Below are positions 19,211-27,386 of a stretch of 64,000 nucleotides of DNA, piece by piece. Source of the stretch: Neorhodopirellula pilleata (GTDB lineage: Bacteria; Planctomycetota; Planctomycetia; Pirellulales; Pirellulaceae); contig NZ_SJPM01000001.1 in NCBI RefSeq assembly GCF_007859915.1, positions 1,271,086 through 1,335,085 of the forward strand, read 5' to 3'. Numbering within the stretch: the stretch's first letter is position 1; the number at the start of each line of letters is the position of its first letter. Made by a program: the position numbers and the translations under genes. Under the pieces are notes generated by a model, which ran no database searches, was not told where the DNA came from, and was given only the letters and a program-made list of their open reading frames with translations.

Positions 19211-20113
19211 TTATGCTTGGCGATCACGGAGACGTTGTTGCAAAGCGGCAAATTGGGTTGTAAGTGCGGTGATGTCCTTCGACTTCAGTTCGCCATCAGC
19301 TGTAGACGGCTCTCCAAGCAACTCCTGGAGAATCTGAATCTTGCCCGCCAATTTGCCTTCCTCACGTCCTTCTTCGCGTCCTTCTTCACGTCCCTCTTCA
19401 CGGGCACCCGAGATGGCCCATTCGTAGTCTCGTTGGGCTTTTTCGCGTTGGTCATACATTTGTTTGTTCTCCGTTTTGGCGGAAATGATTTCGATCGTGG
19501 AAATGGCGGTCTCGAACTCGATACCGGGCAGCAAACGGCGAAGCGTTGCGGCATCGTAGTTCTGTGCGAAAAGCAGCAGAAACGCCCACTGTTGCAGTTT
19601 ACTCGCGCCCGCAATCGTCAGCTCGTCGAGTGAAAACTTGGTCAATTCTACCGTATGGACCTCGATCGCGTTGGATAACTCTTTGCCGCTCTTGCGATCG
19701 ATCATTTGGAACCGATGGTGTGGCTGCTCGGATTTCGCAAAAAGCACACGATCGAGTAGGCAAATCGAGATCGACGGGGACGCCAGGGCATAGTTGCTGC
19801 CGGGAGACAGTTGGTCGACGTACATGCTGCAGGCATAATAAACGAGTCGCTCGATCAGACCGGCATAAACGGAGACCTGCATTTCCACGTTCAACCAACG
19901 GCCGGCATCATCGCGGCACCGGACATCGAGCACGATCAGTTTGCTTTCGGCAAACTCTTGGTAACTAAACGGGTTGAGAACCTCGACGGCAACGATCGGC
20001 TGCTTGAGATTGAGAATCGCGTTGAGCAGTCCGATCAGGGCGGCCGAATTCTGAGGCAAGCCGAAGATCATCTTGAACGCGAAATCGACGGTCGGACGGA
20101 TACCAAGAAGCAT
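19211..20113 (-). CDS. Rpn family recombination-promoting nuclease (PD-(D/E)XK), copy 1
   Basis: 300 residues from ATG 20113 (MLLGIRPTVDFAFKMIF); a TTG six codons upstream is also in frame. The sequence fits the Rpn/PDDEXK family. The N-terminal DFAFKMIFG, then ESKLIVLDVRCRDDAGRW and LNVEMQV supply the D...ExQ nuclease core. The C-terminal third has DQREKAQRDYEWAISGAREEGREEGREEGREEG, then a short coil ending QQRLRDRQA. In E. coli, Rpn proteins cut DNA, promote recA-independent recombination and have been linked to phage defence. Intact and without visible partner genes. About 800 bp of this gene and its upstream flank are nearly identical to 21083-21882. Confidence 0.88.
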   Translation of the reverse strand: MLLGIRPTVDFAFKMIFGLPQNSAALIGLLNAILNLKQPIVAVEVLNPFSYQEFAESKLIVLDVRCRDDAGRWLNVEMQVSVYAGLIERLVYYACSMYVDQLSPGSNYALASPSISICLLDRVLFAKSEQPHHRFQMIDRKSGKELSNAIEVHTVELTKFSLDELTIAGASKLQQWAFLLLFAQNYDAATLRRLLPGIEFETAISTIEIISAKTENKQMYDQREKAQRDYEWAISGAREEGREEGREEGREEGKLAGKIQILQELLGEPSTADGELKSKDITALTTQFAALQQRLRDRQA

Positions 20114-20398
20114 AACGCGACCAAACGGCAATGGGAAACGAATGGTAAGAATGCCGATAGTTTATCGAAATCAATCGGTCTTGTGTTCCCGCTGGCCTTC
20201 CCAACCGTGTTAGCCGGGCGGCATCGTGTCGCCGGGCTACGTCATGCGGCGATCTACTCCCCACCGGCGGCCTCCAGCCGATAACAGCAGCGACGCACTT
20301 CGCATGCGTCGCCGCGTCGCCTGCGGCTCCCCTTGGATCCAACGCCCGTGCGGCTTCGTGCCGCAAGCGATGGCGGACTTCCTGTCGGCCAATAAGAA

Positions 20399-20418
20399 AG
20401 GCCACCTTTCGGTGGCCT
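20399..20418 (-). terminator. Rho-independent terminator (minus strand)
   Basis: AGGCCACC (20399-20406) and GGTGGCCT (20411-20418) form a perfect 8-bp stem with a 4-base loop. Read on the minus strand it is followed by TTTCTTATT. It would end transcripts from the Rpn copy 2 / RHS-remnant region before copy 1. The plus-strand flank GGTGGCCTGTTGAA recurs at 21952-21965 beside the second terminator, so it belongs to the duplicated unit. Confidence 0.65.
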
Positions 20419-20443
20419 GTTGAAGCGTCGTTTCACTCCGGTG

Positions 20444-20712
20444 CAGTAAGTGGCACCTGCCCGATTCGGTATCGGACGTCGTAATCGTTCTCCGCTGAAA
20501 ACCGAAAACCTAGCCTGACCCCGGCGCGAGCCTTCTCAGTAAGTGGCACCTGCCCGATTCGGTATCGGACGTCGTAATCGTTCTCCGCTGAAAACCGAAA
20601 ACCTAGCCTGACCCCGGCGCGAGCCTTTCCTGCCCGATTCGGTATCGGACGTCGTAATCGTTCTCCGCTGAAAACCGAAAACCTAGCCTGACCCCGGCGC
20701 GAGCCTTTCCTG
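20444..20712 (-). repeat. Three near-identical tandem copies of an 80-93-bp repeat derived from an RHS tail
   Basis: The block starting CCTGCCCGATTCGGTATC occurs at 20456, 20549 and 20629, giving periods of 93 and 80 bases, with almost no differences. The first two copies carry an extra CAGTAAGTGGCA. On the minus strand each unit could encode KARAGVRLGFRFSAENDYD and then VRYRIGQ, in frame with the RHS fragment just upstream. A shortened copy (38-39 bases) lies at 58424-58462. Confidence 0.85.
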
Positions 20713-20882
20713 GATCTTCTTCGAATTCACGTTCACCATATGGATCGTATGCATTCAAAGTATTTGAACCAACATACTCATAGAGGCTCCATTTACTTCC
20801 CTCGTACCCAATTGGGCTCTGGAGCAAGACTCGATCGGGGGTGTCGTAGATGTTGGTGCCGGCGTTGTGGGTGAGCGTTTCA
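20700..20882 (-). pseudogene. C-terminal fragment of an RHS-repeat protein
   Basis: On the minus strand, overlapping the 3' end of Rpn copy 2 in another frame, the sequence reads THNAGTNIYDTPDRVLLQSP, then IGYEGSKWSLYEYVGSNTLN and AYDPYGERE. This is the end of an RHS core domain (YEYVGSNxxNxxDPxG). RHS proteins are large secreted shells that carry variable C-terminal toxins; nothing upstream of the core end remains here. It flows into the tandem repeats at 20444-20712. A remnant, not a gene. Confidence 0.65.
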
Positions 20883-21785
20883 TCCCAATTGTCGATCACG
20901 GAGTCGTTGTTGCAGTTCGGCAAGACGCTTCGTAAGTGCATCGGTTCCTTCGGACAGCAACACGGACTTCGTCGTAAGTGATTCCCCCAGCAGTTCCTGA
21001 AGCGTGTGTACCTTCCCAACAAGCTCGCCCTCTTCTCGTCCTTCTTCGCGTCCTTCTTCACGTCCTTCTTCACGAGCACCCGAGATGACCCATTCGTAGT
21101 CTCGCTGGGCTTTTTCGCGTTGGTCGTACATTTATTTGTTCTCCGTTTTGGCGGAAATGATTTCGATCGTGGAAATGGCGGTCTCGAACTCGATACCGGG
21201 CAGCAAACGGCGAAGCGTTGCGGCATCGTAGTTCTGTGCGAAAAGCAGCAGAAACGCCCACTGTTGCAGTTTACTCGCGCCCGCAATCGTCTGCTCGTCG
21301 AGTGAAAACTTGGTCAATTCTACCGTATGGACCTCGATCGCGTTGGATAACTCTTTGCCGCTCTCGCGATCGATCATTTGAAACCGATGGTGTGGCTGCT
21401 CTGATTTCGCAAATAGCACACGATCGAGCAGACAAATCGAGATCGACGGGGACGCCAGGGCATAGTTGCTGCCGGGAGACAGTTGGTCGACGTACATGCT
21501 GCAGGCATAGTAAACGAGTCGCTCGATCAGACCGGCATAAACGGAAACCTGCATTTCCACGTTCAACCAACGGCCGGCATCATCGCGGCACCGGACATCG
21601 AGCACGATCAGTTTGCTTTCGGCAAACTCTTGGTAACTAAACGGGTTGAGAACCTCGACGGCAACGATCGGCTGCTTGAGATCGAGAATCGCATTGAGCA
21701 GTCCGATCAGGGCGGCCGAATTCTGAGGCAAGCCGAAGATCATCTTGAACGCGAAATCGACGGTCGGACGGATACCAAGAAGCAT
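20880..21785 (-). pseudogene. Rpn family nuclease, copy 2, split by an in-frame TAA-ATG
   Basis: A direct duplicate of copy 1 (offset 1672 bases). The nuclease part runs from ATG 21785 to a TAA at 21132-21134, where copy 1 has CAA (Gln). The very next codon is ATG, opening an 83-codon reading frame to 20880 that holds the C-terminal region (MYDQREKAQRDYEWVISGAR, the EEGR repeats and a coil ending QQRLRDRQLG). So the gene is cut into a 217-residue nuclease and an 83-residue C-terminal product, the latter possibly made by reinitiation. The tail after the EEGR repeats differs strongly from copy 1. Either a nonsense pseudogene or a functional split; the sequence alone does not decide. Confidence 0.8.
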
Positions 21786-21941
21786 AACGCGACCAAACGG
21801 CAATGGGAAACGAATGGTAAGAATGCCGATAGTTTATCGAAATCAATCGGTCTTGTGTTCCCGCTGACCTTCCCAACCGTGTTAGCCGGGCGGCATCGTA
21901 TCGCCAGCGATGGCGGACGATCGCGTCCGCCAAAAGAAAAC

Positions 21942-21957
21942 GCCGCCTTGCGGTGGC
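21942..21957 (-). terminator. Rho-independent terminator (minus strand)
   Basis: GCCGCC (21942-21947) pairs with GGTGGC (21952-21957), including one G-T pair. On the minus strand it is followed by GTTTTCTTTT. It lies upstream of Rpn copy 2 and downstream of the BBP7 porin gene, so it probably ends the porin transcript. Same family as the terminator at 20399-20418. Confidence 0.6.
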
Positions 21958-22061
21958 CTGTTGAAATGTTGCTTTACTCAGATCCGGCGGATGGGTCACC
22001 TCCCTGGATCCCGAAACCCGTGGCTGACCCTAGAGACTCCCCTTAGATTGGTTCGCTTAGC

Positions 22062-22282
22062 ATCGCGTGAACATTAACTGCCGCATTATAAAAGTGGCAT
22101 AGTCTTCCAGCCTGTGTTTTCGTTTCCACAGGCTAGTATTCCAGCTCACCTTGTTTTTCGGGTAGACCGTAGTGGATCTTGTTAAAGATCCCATGCTGAA
22201 AGGATCTTTAACAAGATCCACTACCCGAAAATTGAACTGCAGAGGAATACTAGAAGCCTATGCCACTTATTGTTCACGCGAT
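22062..22282. mobile_element. Nested palindromic, MITE-like element (221 bp)
   Basis: Four sets of arms pair symmetrically: 22062-22072 with 22272-22282 (ATCGCGTGAAC, perfect), 22092-22102 with 22258-22268 (AAGTGGCATAG, perfect), 22133-22142 with 22244-22253 (CTAGTATTCC, perfect), and a central 23-bp perfect stem 22169-22191 with 22202-22224 around a 10-base loop. The left arm also has a local hairpin CAGCCTGTG/CACAGGCT. There is no coding capacity. Probably a non-autonomous element or the scar of one; the central stem may also end transcription from the porin gene. Confidence 0.75.
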
Positions 22283-22287
22283 ACTTA

Positions 22288-22324
22288 TCCTGCCAGAATT
22301 GCAACACCAATCCGAAGTGAGTCC
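22288..22324 (+). repeat. 37-bp direct repeat, right copy
   Basis: 35 of 37 bases match 19094-19130, same orientation. It starts six bases after the palindromic element at 22062-22282. Confidence 0.75.
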
Positions 22325-22409
22325 TTACCCCACCGTCAGCCTCCCAAACATCAAAACCGTTGCCGGGCAATATTGTCATCAACCATCCCGAAGGGATCCA
22401 AGCCATTAG

Positions 22410-22435
22410 CCACAGGTCGCGCAGCGAATCTGTGG
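22410..22435 (+). repeat. REP-like hairpin
   Basis: CCACAG (22410-22415) pairs with CTGTGG (22430-22435) around a loop with GTCGCGCAGCGAAT, preceded by CATCCCGAAGGGATCCAAGC and CATTAGC. It resembles the hairpin at 19129-19158 in context and loop. It sits just downstream of the porin stop codon. Confidence 0.45.
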
Positions 22436-22447
22436 ATTGCCTCGTTC

Positions 22448-24085
22448 TTAGAACTCGCGGATCAGGCCGATCGTGATGGCTTGGGCGGTCAGGTCGTTGT
22501 AGAACGCGGATCGGGATGGGCTTGCGAAACCGGTTAGTCCCGCGGGGTCGAGCTGGCTGAGGTTCAAGAGCGGGTCAACTTGCTCGCCCGCTCGCATCAC
22601 GCGGCTGAGATAGATCAATCGGTATCCCACCGAAACATTCCAATCTCGGTTCATCCGGTGGCTGAGTGTCAGTTCTAATTCAGGGGCGATGGCGAACTCG
22701 TCAAAATCCTCGTTTCCCGAGTTGGTTCCTTGGGCCAACAGACCGCTATTGCGAGTCGCAACGTCGGTGCCTCCACCGACCAACGGTACTGTTGAGGTTG
22801 TCTGGCCGCTGATGTTCAAGCTCGACGTGGTGACGCCTAAGCCCAACTTCAGCATCGAGGCCAGTGACCAGCCTCCGAAACAGGTTCGGCTGCGGACGCC
22901 CAAGGCGGCTCCGTGGAAGTCGTTGTCGACCGAGAAACGATCGGTCTCGTCGAGTGTCGTACCGACGGCCAAACCGCCACCGCCGCCGATGACGCGTTTG
23001 AAGTCGTTGATCGTCAACCGGTCGTCGAGTTGGTAGTAGGCGTAACCGACAAAACCCTCGAGTTGACGGTCTGGTTCGCAGATCAACATGCCTCGTAGCA
23101 ACACATCGCCGGCGGAGAACTTCGTCGAGGCGAGCACGTTGATGTTACCAGTCAGTTCACCGGGGAAGGCGACCAACTCGGCATTGTTTCCCACACCGGT
23201 CGGCGATACGTCGACGAAGGGACGGGCAAGGATTCCGAATGTGGATGAATCTGCGGCGAAGTTCTCGTCCTCCTCATCGGCAAACAAATACGACGCGGAG
23301 ACCCCCAACCCGGATTCACCATGGAAGTAGTGTCCGATCTCGAACCGTCCACCGGAACGTTCGCCGTCGATGATTTCACGACCGCCGAACAAAGTTTGGG
23401 TGCCGAGTGTTGTCAGAATCCCGGCATCAGCGCGGGCGGTGCCGACCGGGCTGGTCGTGACCAAAGCGGGCACGTTTTGTCCGTCGAGGTAGAAGTGCAT
23501 GTACTCCGCTCGCGCCCAAAAACCGTCCATCGGGTTGGCGAGAATCCGAGCGATCTTTTCGACTCGCGGATCAATCGGCGAACCGGCATGATGACCGCAC
23601 GAGGAACAATTGCCTGCCGAGTCACATTGCCCGGTCGAACAAGACTCGCAATCCGATGCCATCGGCGTAATGTCATCGACATTCCATGGTACCAATGTGG
23701 GATCGTAGTCGCCGTCCATCTCCATCGACCCGTCGATCGGCGGAGCCAAAGTCGGAACCGAATCGCTTGCCAATTTAGACGGCAACGGGGCTCCGATTCG
23801 TATCGGCGTCGGCGCCGCACCAAGAAAGTATTCGCCTTCGTCGAGTTCCCCGTCGATCAACTCGCCCGCTTCGTTGCGGATCTCCACGCTGGTGACTTCG
23901 CCGGGTTGTTCGCCAGGTTCCTCCCGGAGAACTCGCGAAGAAGCGGGCATCGCGTAGCCACGAACGGGAATGCGACGTTTCGCTTGGGACGAATTTGAGC
24001 GTTGGGGGGATTGCGCGTCGGCCCCGAGACCGCAACACAATGTTGCGGCAATCGCCCAAGCCAAAGGAGTTCGCAGAAATTTCAC
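22448..24085 (-). CDS. BBP7-family outer-membrane beta-barrel protein
   Basis: 546 residues from GTG 24085, which gives a clean signal peptide (VKFLRTPLAWAIAATLCCGLGADA); the frame is open to 24226 but the added 47 residues precede the signal. Residues about 40-165 are a Pro/Glu-rich linker and a Cys cluster (CESCSTGQCDSAGNCSSCGH). From about residue 180 the sequence fits the planctomycete porin family BBP7, PF07585 (FWARAEYMHFYLDGQNVP; GGRFEIGHYFHGESGLGVSA), with alternating strands and the terminal IGLIREF. Predicted outer-membrane barrel. Divergent from the SdrD_B surface protein; the roughly 215-base gap holds both promoters. Confidence 0.85.
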   Translation of the reverse strand: MKFLRTPLAWAIAATLCCGLGADAQSPQRSNSSQAKRRIPVRGYAMPASSRVLREEPGEQPGEVTSVEIRNEAGELIDGELDEGEYFLGAAPTPIRIGAPLPSKLASDSVPTLAPPIDGSMEMDGDYDPTLVPWNVDDITPMASDCESCSTGQCDSAGNCSSCGHHAGSPIDPRVEKIARILANPMDGFWARAEYMHFYLDGQNVPALVTTSPVGTARADAGILTTLGTQTLFGGREIIDGERSGGRFEIGHYFHGESGLGVSASYLFADEEDENFAADSSTFGILARPFVDVSPTGVGNNAELVAFPGELTGNINVLASTKFSAGDVLLRGMLICEPDRQLEGFVGYAYYQLDDRLTINDFKRVIGGGGGLAVGTTLDETDRFSVDNDFHGAALGVRSRTCFGGWSLASMLKLGLGVTTSSLNISGQTTSTVPLVGGGTDVATRNSGLLAQGTNSGNEDFDEFAIAPELELTLSHRMNRDWNVSVGYRLIYLSRVMRAGEQVDPLLNLSQLDPAGLTGFASPSRSAFYNDLTAQAITIGLIREF

Positions 24086-24299
24086 GCCGTCGTTCCCAAT
24101 GAGATCGTCGCGGTGTCGGCCGCACCCAACGAGGAGAAAACCGAACGGGAAAACACCCGTCGGCGTCGGGGGTAACAAACTTGAGACAAAAGAGTCAAGC
24201 GGGAAAGGATTTTTCGAGTTTCCCACCGCGTTTCATGGCAATTCAGAGACCCGTGTTTATGCTGGCAATGAGACCTTTTGCCGCCTTTCGGACTCATCG

Positions 24300-26789
24300 A
24301 TGCCCAACTCCGCCTCACGATTTCCACGCCGTCGGCGTCGTCTGCTATTGGAACGGTTCGAGAATCGTCGCGTATTGGCTGGCCTCGGTGTCGACATCGA
24401 GTTTTCGGTTCCAGGCGTGGGGGAGATCACCGGTGATGTGCTTCGTGGTGAAACGGTCGTTGTTGATGTCAAGGTTCAAGATGTTCGTGAGGCTGCGCAA
24501 ACGCCTGCCGGAGTGATCGCGTTGCCACTGCGTTATCAGTGGAACTCGAACGAACTCAATGCGGTGCGTCCGCTGGATAATCTTCCCAGTCCACTTCCTT
24601 TGGATGACGCGCTGGTGACTGGCGATTTTCCGCTGCAACGGCTCGTCCAGCCGATCGAACAATCTGCCAACGGGTCGAGGGTTTTGCCGCGTGTCCAGGG
24701 GGCGGCCTTGCCGAATCAAACGATCGGGCAAGCCCTCGGAACAACCCAAAGCGACACCTTCAGTACGCTTCAGTTCATTGCCGAGGCAAACACGAACGAG
24801 GCCGACTTCACGGTCACGCTCGCCGGATCAATGTCGTTCGCCGATGCGGCGGTTTTGGACGGCGTTATTCCGCTCGATCGCACGGTCGCTGTGGAGGGTA
24901 TCCCGTTAGCCGTTCGGGCGTCGATTGGGATCGTCGGTGGTTCGCTTAGCGGAATCAAGTTCAACGACGTCAATGAAAACGGCATCCGCGACGCGGGCGA
25001 AGAAGTCGCCGGGGTGACGATTCAGTTGGACACAAACGGCGACGATGTGGTCGACTTGGAAACCGTCACCGCCAACGATGGTACCTACCGGTTTGACGAT
25101 TTGCCCAAGGGAACTTACACGATCACCGAGGTCGCACCCGATGGCACGGAGGTTTTTCTTCCGGTGTCGGGCGAATACACCGTGACATTGGATCAAGCCA
25201 ATCAAAATCCGACCGGGTTGGACTTTGGCAATAACGTACTGCCACCGGTGACCAGCGATGTCAGTGGCACGAAATTCGACGACCTTAACGGCAATGGCGT
25301 CCGCGATGCCGGAGAACCCGGGTTGGCGGGTATCACGATCCTCCTCGATCGCGGCAACGATAATTCGCCGGAGAGGATGACGGTCACCGACGCTGATGGC
25401 AACTTTCGTTTCACCGGTGTCACGGCGGGGAACTATTCCGTTTCCGAAATGCTGCCCGCTCGTACCGTTCGCACGACACCTGAGACACCATTCGTGATCG
25501 ATGTGACACCGCCCGATGCGGTCACCGGATTGCTGTTTGGGAATTTTGGCTTGACCAACCTTGGTGGATTAACGTTTGAGGATCTTGATGGCGATGGTGT
25601 TCAAGACGCCGATGAAGTTCCGCTGCCGAACGTGACCGTCGAACTCGATCTCGATGATGACGGCACGGTTGATTTCACCACACAAAGTGGCAACGATGGA
25701 CGCTATCAGTTCACGGACGTCGGGCCGGGGACGCACCGAGTCATCGAGATTGTCCCCAACGGATTCATGGCTACGACGCCGGTGTCGATCCCCGTTGAAA
25801 ACCGCAGCGGTACCGATCGAAACGATCTCAACTTCGGCCTTCGCACTCCACCACCGATTCAAGGGAGCATCAACGGATTCGTTTACACCGACAACGACTT
25901 TGACGGCGAATTTGACTCCAATGAATTTGGACTTCCCGGGATCGTCGTGGAACTGTTCCGTGGTGGTGAGATGATCCGAACAACCCAAACGCAAGCCGAC
26001 GGCAGTTATCGTTTTGCGGACCTGCCAGCGGGTACTTATCGCATCGTACAGACTCAGCCGGATCGGTTTGCCGACGCGTCAATTTCACGCGGTACGGTGT
26101 TACCGAGCGGCGAGACTCGCGGTGCGACCGTTGGGCTGAACACGTTCGAGGGTTTGGTCTTGGGCGATAACGAGACCGCGATCGATTACAACTTTGGTGA
26201 GATCCTGACTGCCGTTTCCAAACGAATGTTCACGGCGTCGGCGAACCTTCGTGGCGAATTGTCCAGTTCGATTTCGCCGACTGAGTTTCGCGTCAAAGGA
26301 ACCGCCAGCAACGATCGGATCACGATCGAAAACCTCAACGCCAGCGGTGTTCGGATCACCATCAACGATCAAGCACCTGTAACGTTCACACCTGGGCAAG
26401 CGTCGTTGATTCTGATCGATGGCCTCGGTGGCGACGACCGCGTCGACTTCTTAGGCAGTGACGCGTCCGAGTCATTTTCCGCCACGCCTTCGCGAATAAC
26501 CGTAAAGACAACGTCACAATCGATTGGTGTGTTCGGGGTCGAAGACATCCGCGTCGCGGGTGGTGGCGGCAATGACGAAGCAATCATTCGCGACACGGAC
26601 CAATCGGATCAACTCAACGCGACCGGCAGCGTCGTCGCCCTGCTTGCGGAGAACGGAAGTCGCATCGGCCTCATGAACGTGCCGAGGGTCCAGGCGATCT
26701 CCGCAATCGACACGGCGTCCGATACGACTAACATCGACACGATCGACTTCGTCTTGGAACTCGCCGGAGACTGGACCGCGTCCCCATGA
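24300..26789 (+). CDS. Surface protein with four SdrD_B domains
   Basis: 829 residues from ATG 24300. The N-terminus RRRRRLLLERFENRRVLAG is the planctomycete surface-protein motif. Residues about 30-215 look like a cohesin-type beta-sandwich (VDIEFSVPGVGEITGDVLRG). Four SdrD_B/Cna-B domains follow: GGSLSGIKFNDVNENGIRDA, VSGTKFDDLNGNGVRDAGE, LGGLTFEDLDGDGVQDADE and GSINGFVYTDNDFDGEFDSN, each closing with a Y(R/Q)F..(L/V).xGxY-like motif. These calcium-binding modules form rigid surface stalks. The C-terminal part begins VSKRMFTASA and contains a beta-helix-like repeat (GLGGDDRVDFLGSDASESF). Probably cell-surface. Transcribed away from the BBP7 porin. Confidence 0.87.
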   Translation: MPNSASRFPRRRRRLLLERFENRRVLAGLGVDIEFSVPGVGEITGDVLRGETVVVDVKVQDVREAAQTPAGVIALPLRYQWNSNELNAVRPLDNLPSPLPLDDALVTGDFPLQRLVQPIEQSANGSRVLPRVQGAALPNQTIGQALGTTQSDTFSTLQFIAEANTNEADFTVTLAGSMSFADAAVLDGVIPLDRTVAVEGIPLAVRASIGIVGGSLSGIKFNDVNENGIRDAGEEVAGVTIQLDTNGDDVVDLETVTANDGTYRFDDLPKGTYTITEVAPDGTEVFLPVSGEYTVTLDQANQNPTGLDFGNNVLPPVTSDVSGTKFDDLNGNGVRDAGEPGLAGITILLDRGNDNSPERMTVTDADGNFRFTGVTAGNYSVSEMLPARTVRTTPETPFVIDVTPPDAVTGLLFGNFGLTNLGGLTFEDLDGDGVQDADEVPLPNVTVELDLDDDGTVDFTTQSGNDGRYQFTDVGPGTHRVIEIVPNGFMATTPVSIPVENRSGTDRNDLNFGLRTPPPIQGSINGFVYTDNDFDGEFDSNEFGLPGIVVELFRGGEMIRTTQTQADGSYRFADLPAGTYRIVQTQPDRFADASISRGTVLPSGETRGATVGLNTFEGLVLGDNETAIDYNFGEILTAVSKRMFTASANLRGELSSSISPTEFRVKGTASNDRITIENLNASGVRITINDQAPVTFTPGQASLILIDGLGGDDRVDFLGSDASESFSATPSRITVKTTSQSIGVFGVEDIRVAGGGGNDEAIIRDTDQSDQLNATGSVVALLAENGSRIGLMNVPRVQAISAIDTASDTTNIDTIDFVLELAGDWTASP

Positions 26790-26813
26790 CGAGTCGTTCG
26801 TGCGGCATAAAAA

Positions 26814-27287
26814 CTACGACGCGTTGGCGTAGGCATCACGCAAATCGCGGATCTTGTCGTGGCCAGCTTTGACTGATCGGTATTGGTTGCTCAAGACGTC
26901 GTTCATCGCACTGCCGGCGGTTTCTTTCAAGACGTCTTCGTAGGCAGCCTTGATGTGGTCTTCCCCACGCTCGGCCTCGGCAAGAATGGCATGAGGATCG
27001 CCGCCGCTGATCTTACTGCGGACGTTGATCCAGATTCGGTGAGTCTTGGCCGCGATACTTCCGTCGTCTTCCGCATCGTCACCATTGAATTCAACAAACT
27101 TCTGCAATTGTGTTGCCATCTCGCTGCGCTGATCACCGATCTCGGTGAACAGTTGGGACAGTTTTGCGTCGTTGATCTCTTCGGCGGATTCGTGGAAGCC
27201 GTTGTAAGAATCGATATTTGCCCGAATCAGCTTTTGAAGTTTGTCGATAGTGGTTTGGTTCAGATCTGTTTTCGTTTCGTGGTTCAT
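26814..27287 (-). CDS. PA2169-family four-helix-bundle protein
   Basis: 157 residues, all helical, matching the DUF2383 / PA2169 ferritin-like family: TIDKLQKLIRANIDSYNGF, ESAEEINDAKLSQLFTEIGD, ERGEDHIKAAYEDVLKE. Conserved Glu/His residues in a four-helix bundle suggest metal binding; members are often induced by stress or in stationary phase. Cytoplasmic, no signal. ATG start; it converges with the SdrD_B gene with only 24 bases between stops. Confidence 0.85.
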   Translation of the reverse strand: MNHETKTDLNQTTIDKLQKLIRANIDSYNGFHESAEEINDAKLSQLFTEIGDQRSEMATQLQKFVEFNGDDAEDDGSIAAKTHRIWINVRSKISGGDPHAILAEAERGEDHIKAAYEDVLKETAGSAMNDVLSNQYRSVKAGHDKIRDLRDAYANAS

Positions 27288-27386
27288 GTTCTAGTCCTCG
27301 TTAGGTTAGGAATGCTCGCGCGGCATAACGCCGCGACAGTCATCTTCTCACTGACGCAAAGGACATGCCGAAAGTCACGCTGCCCA

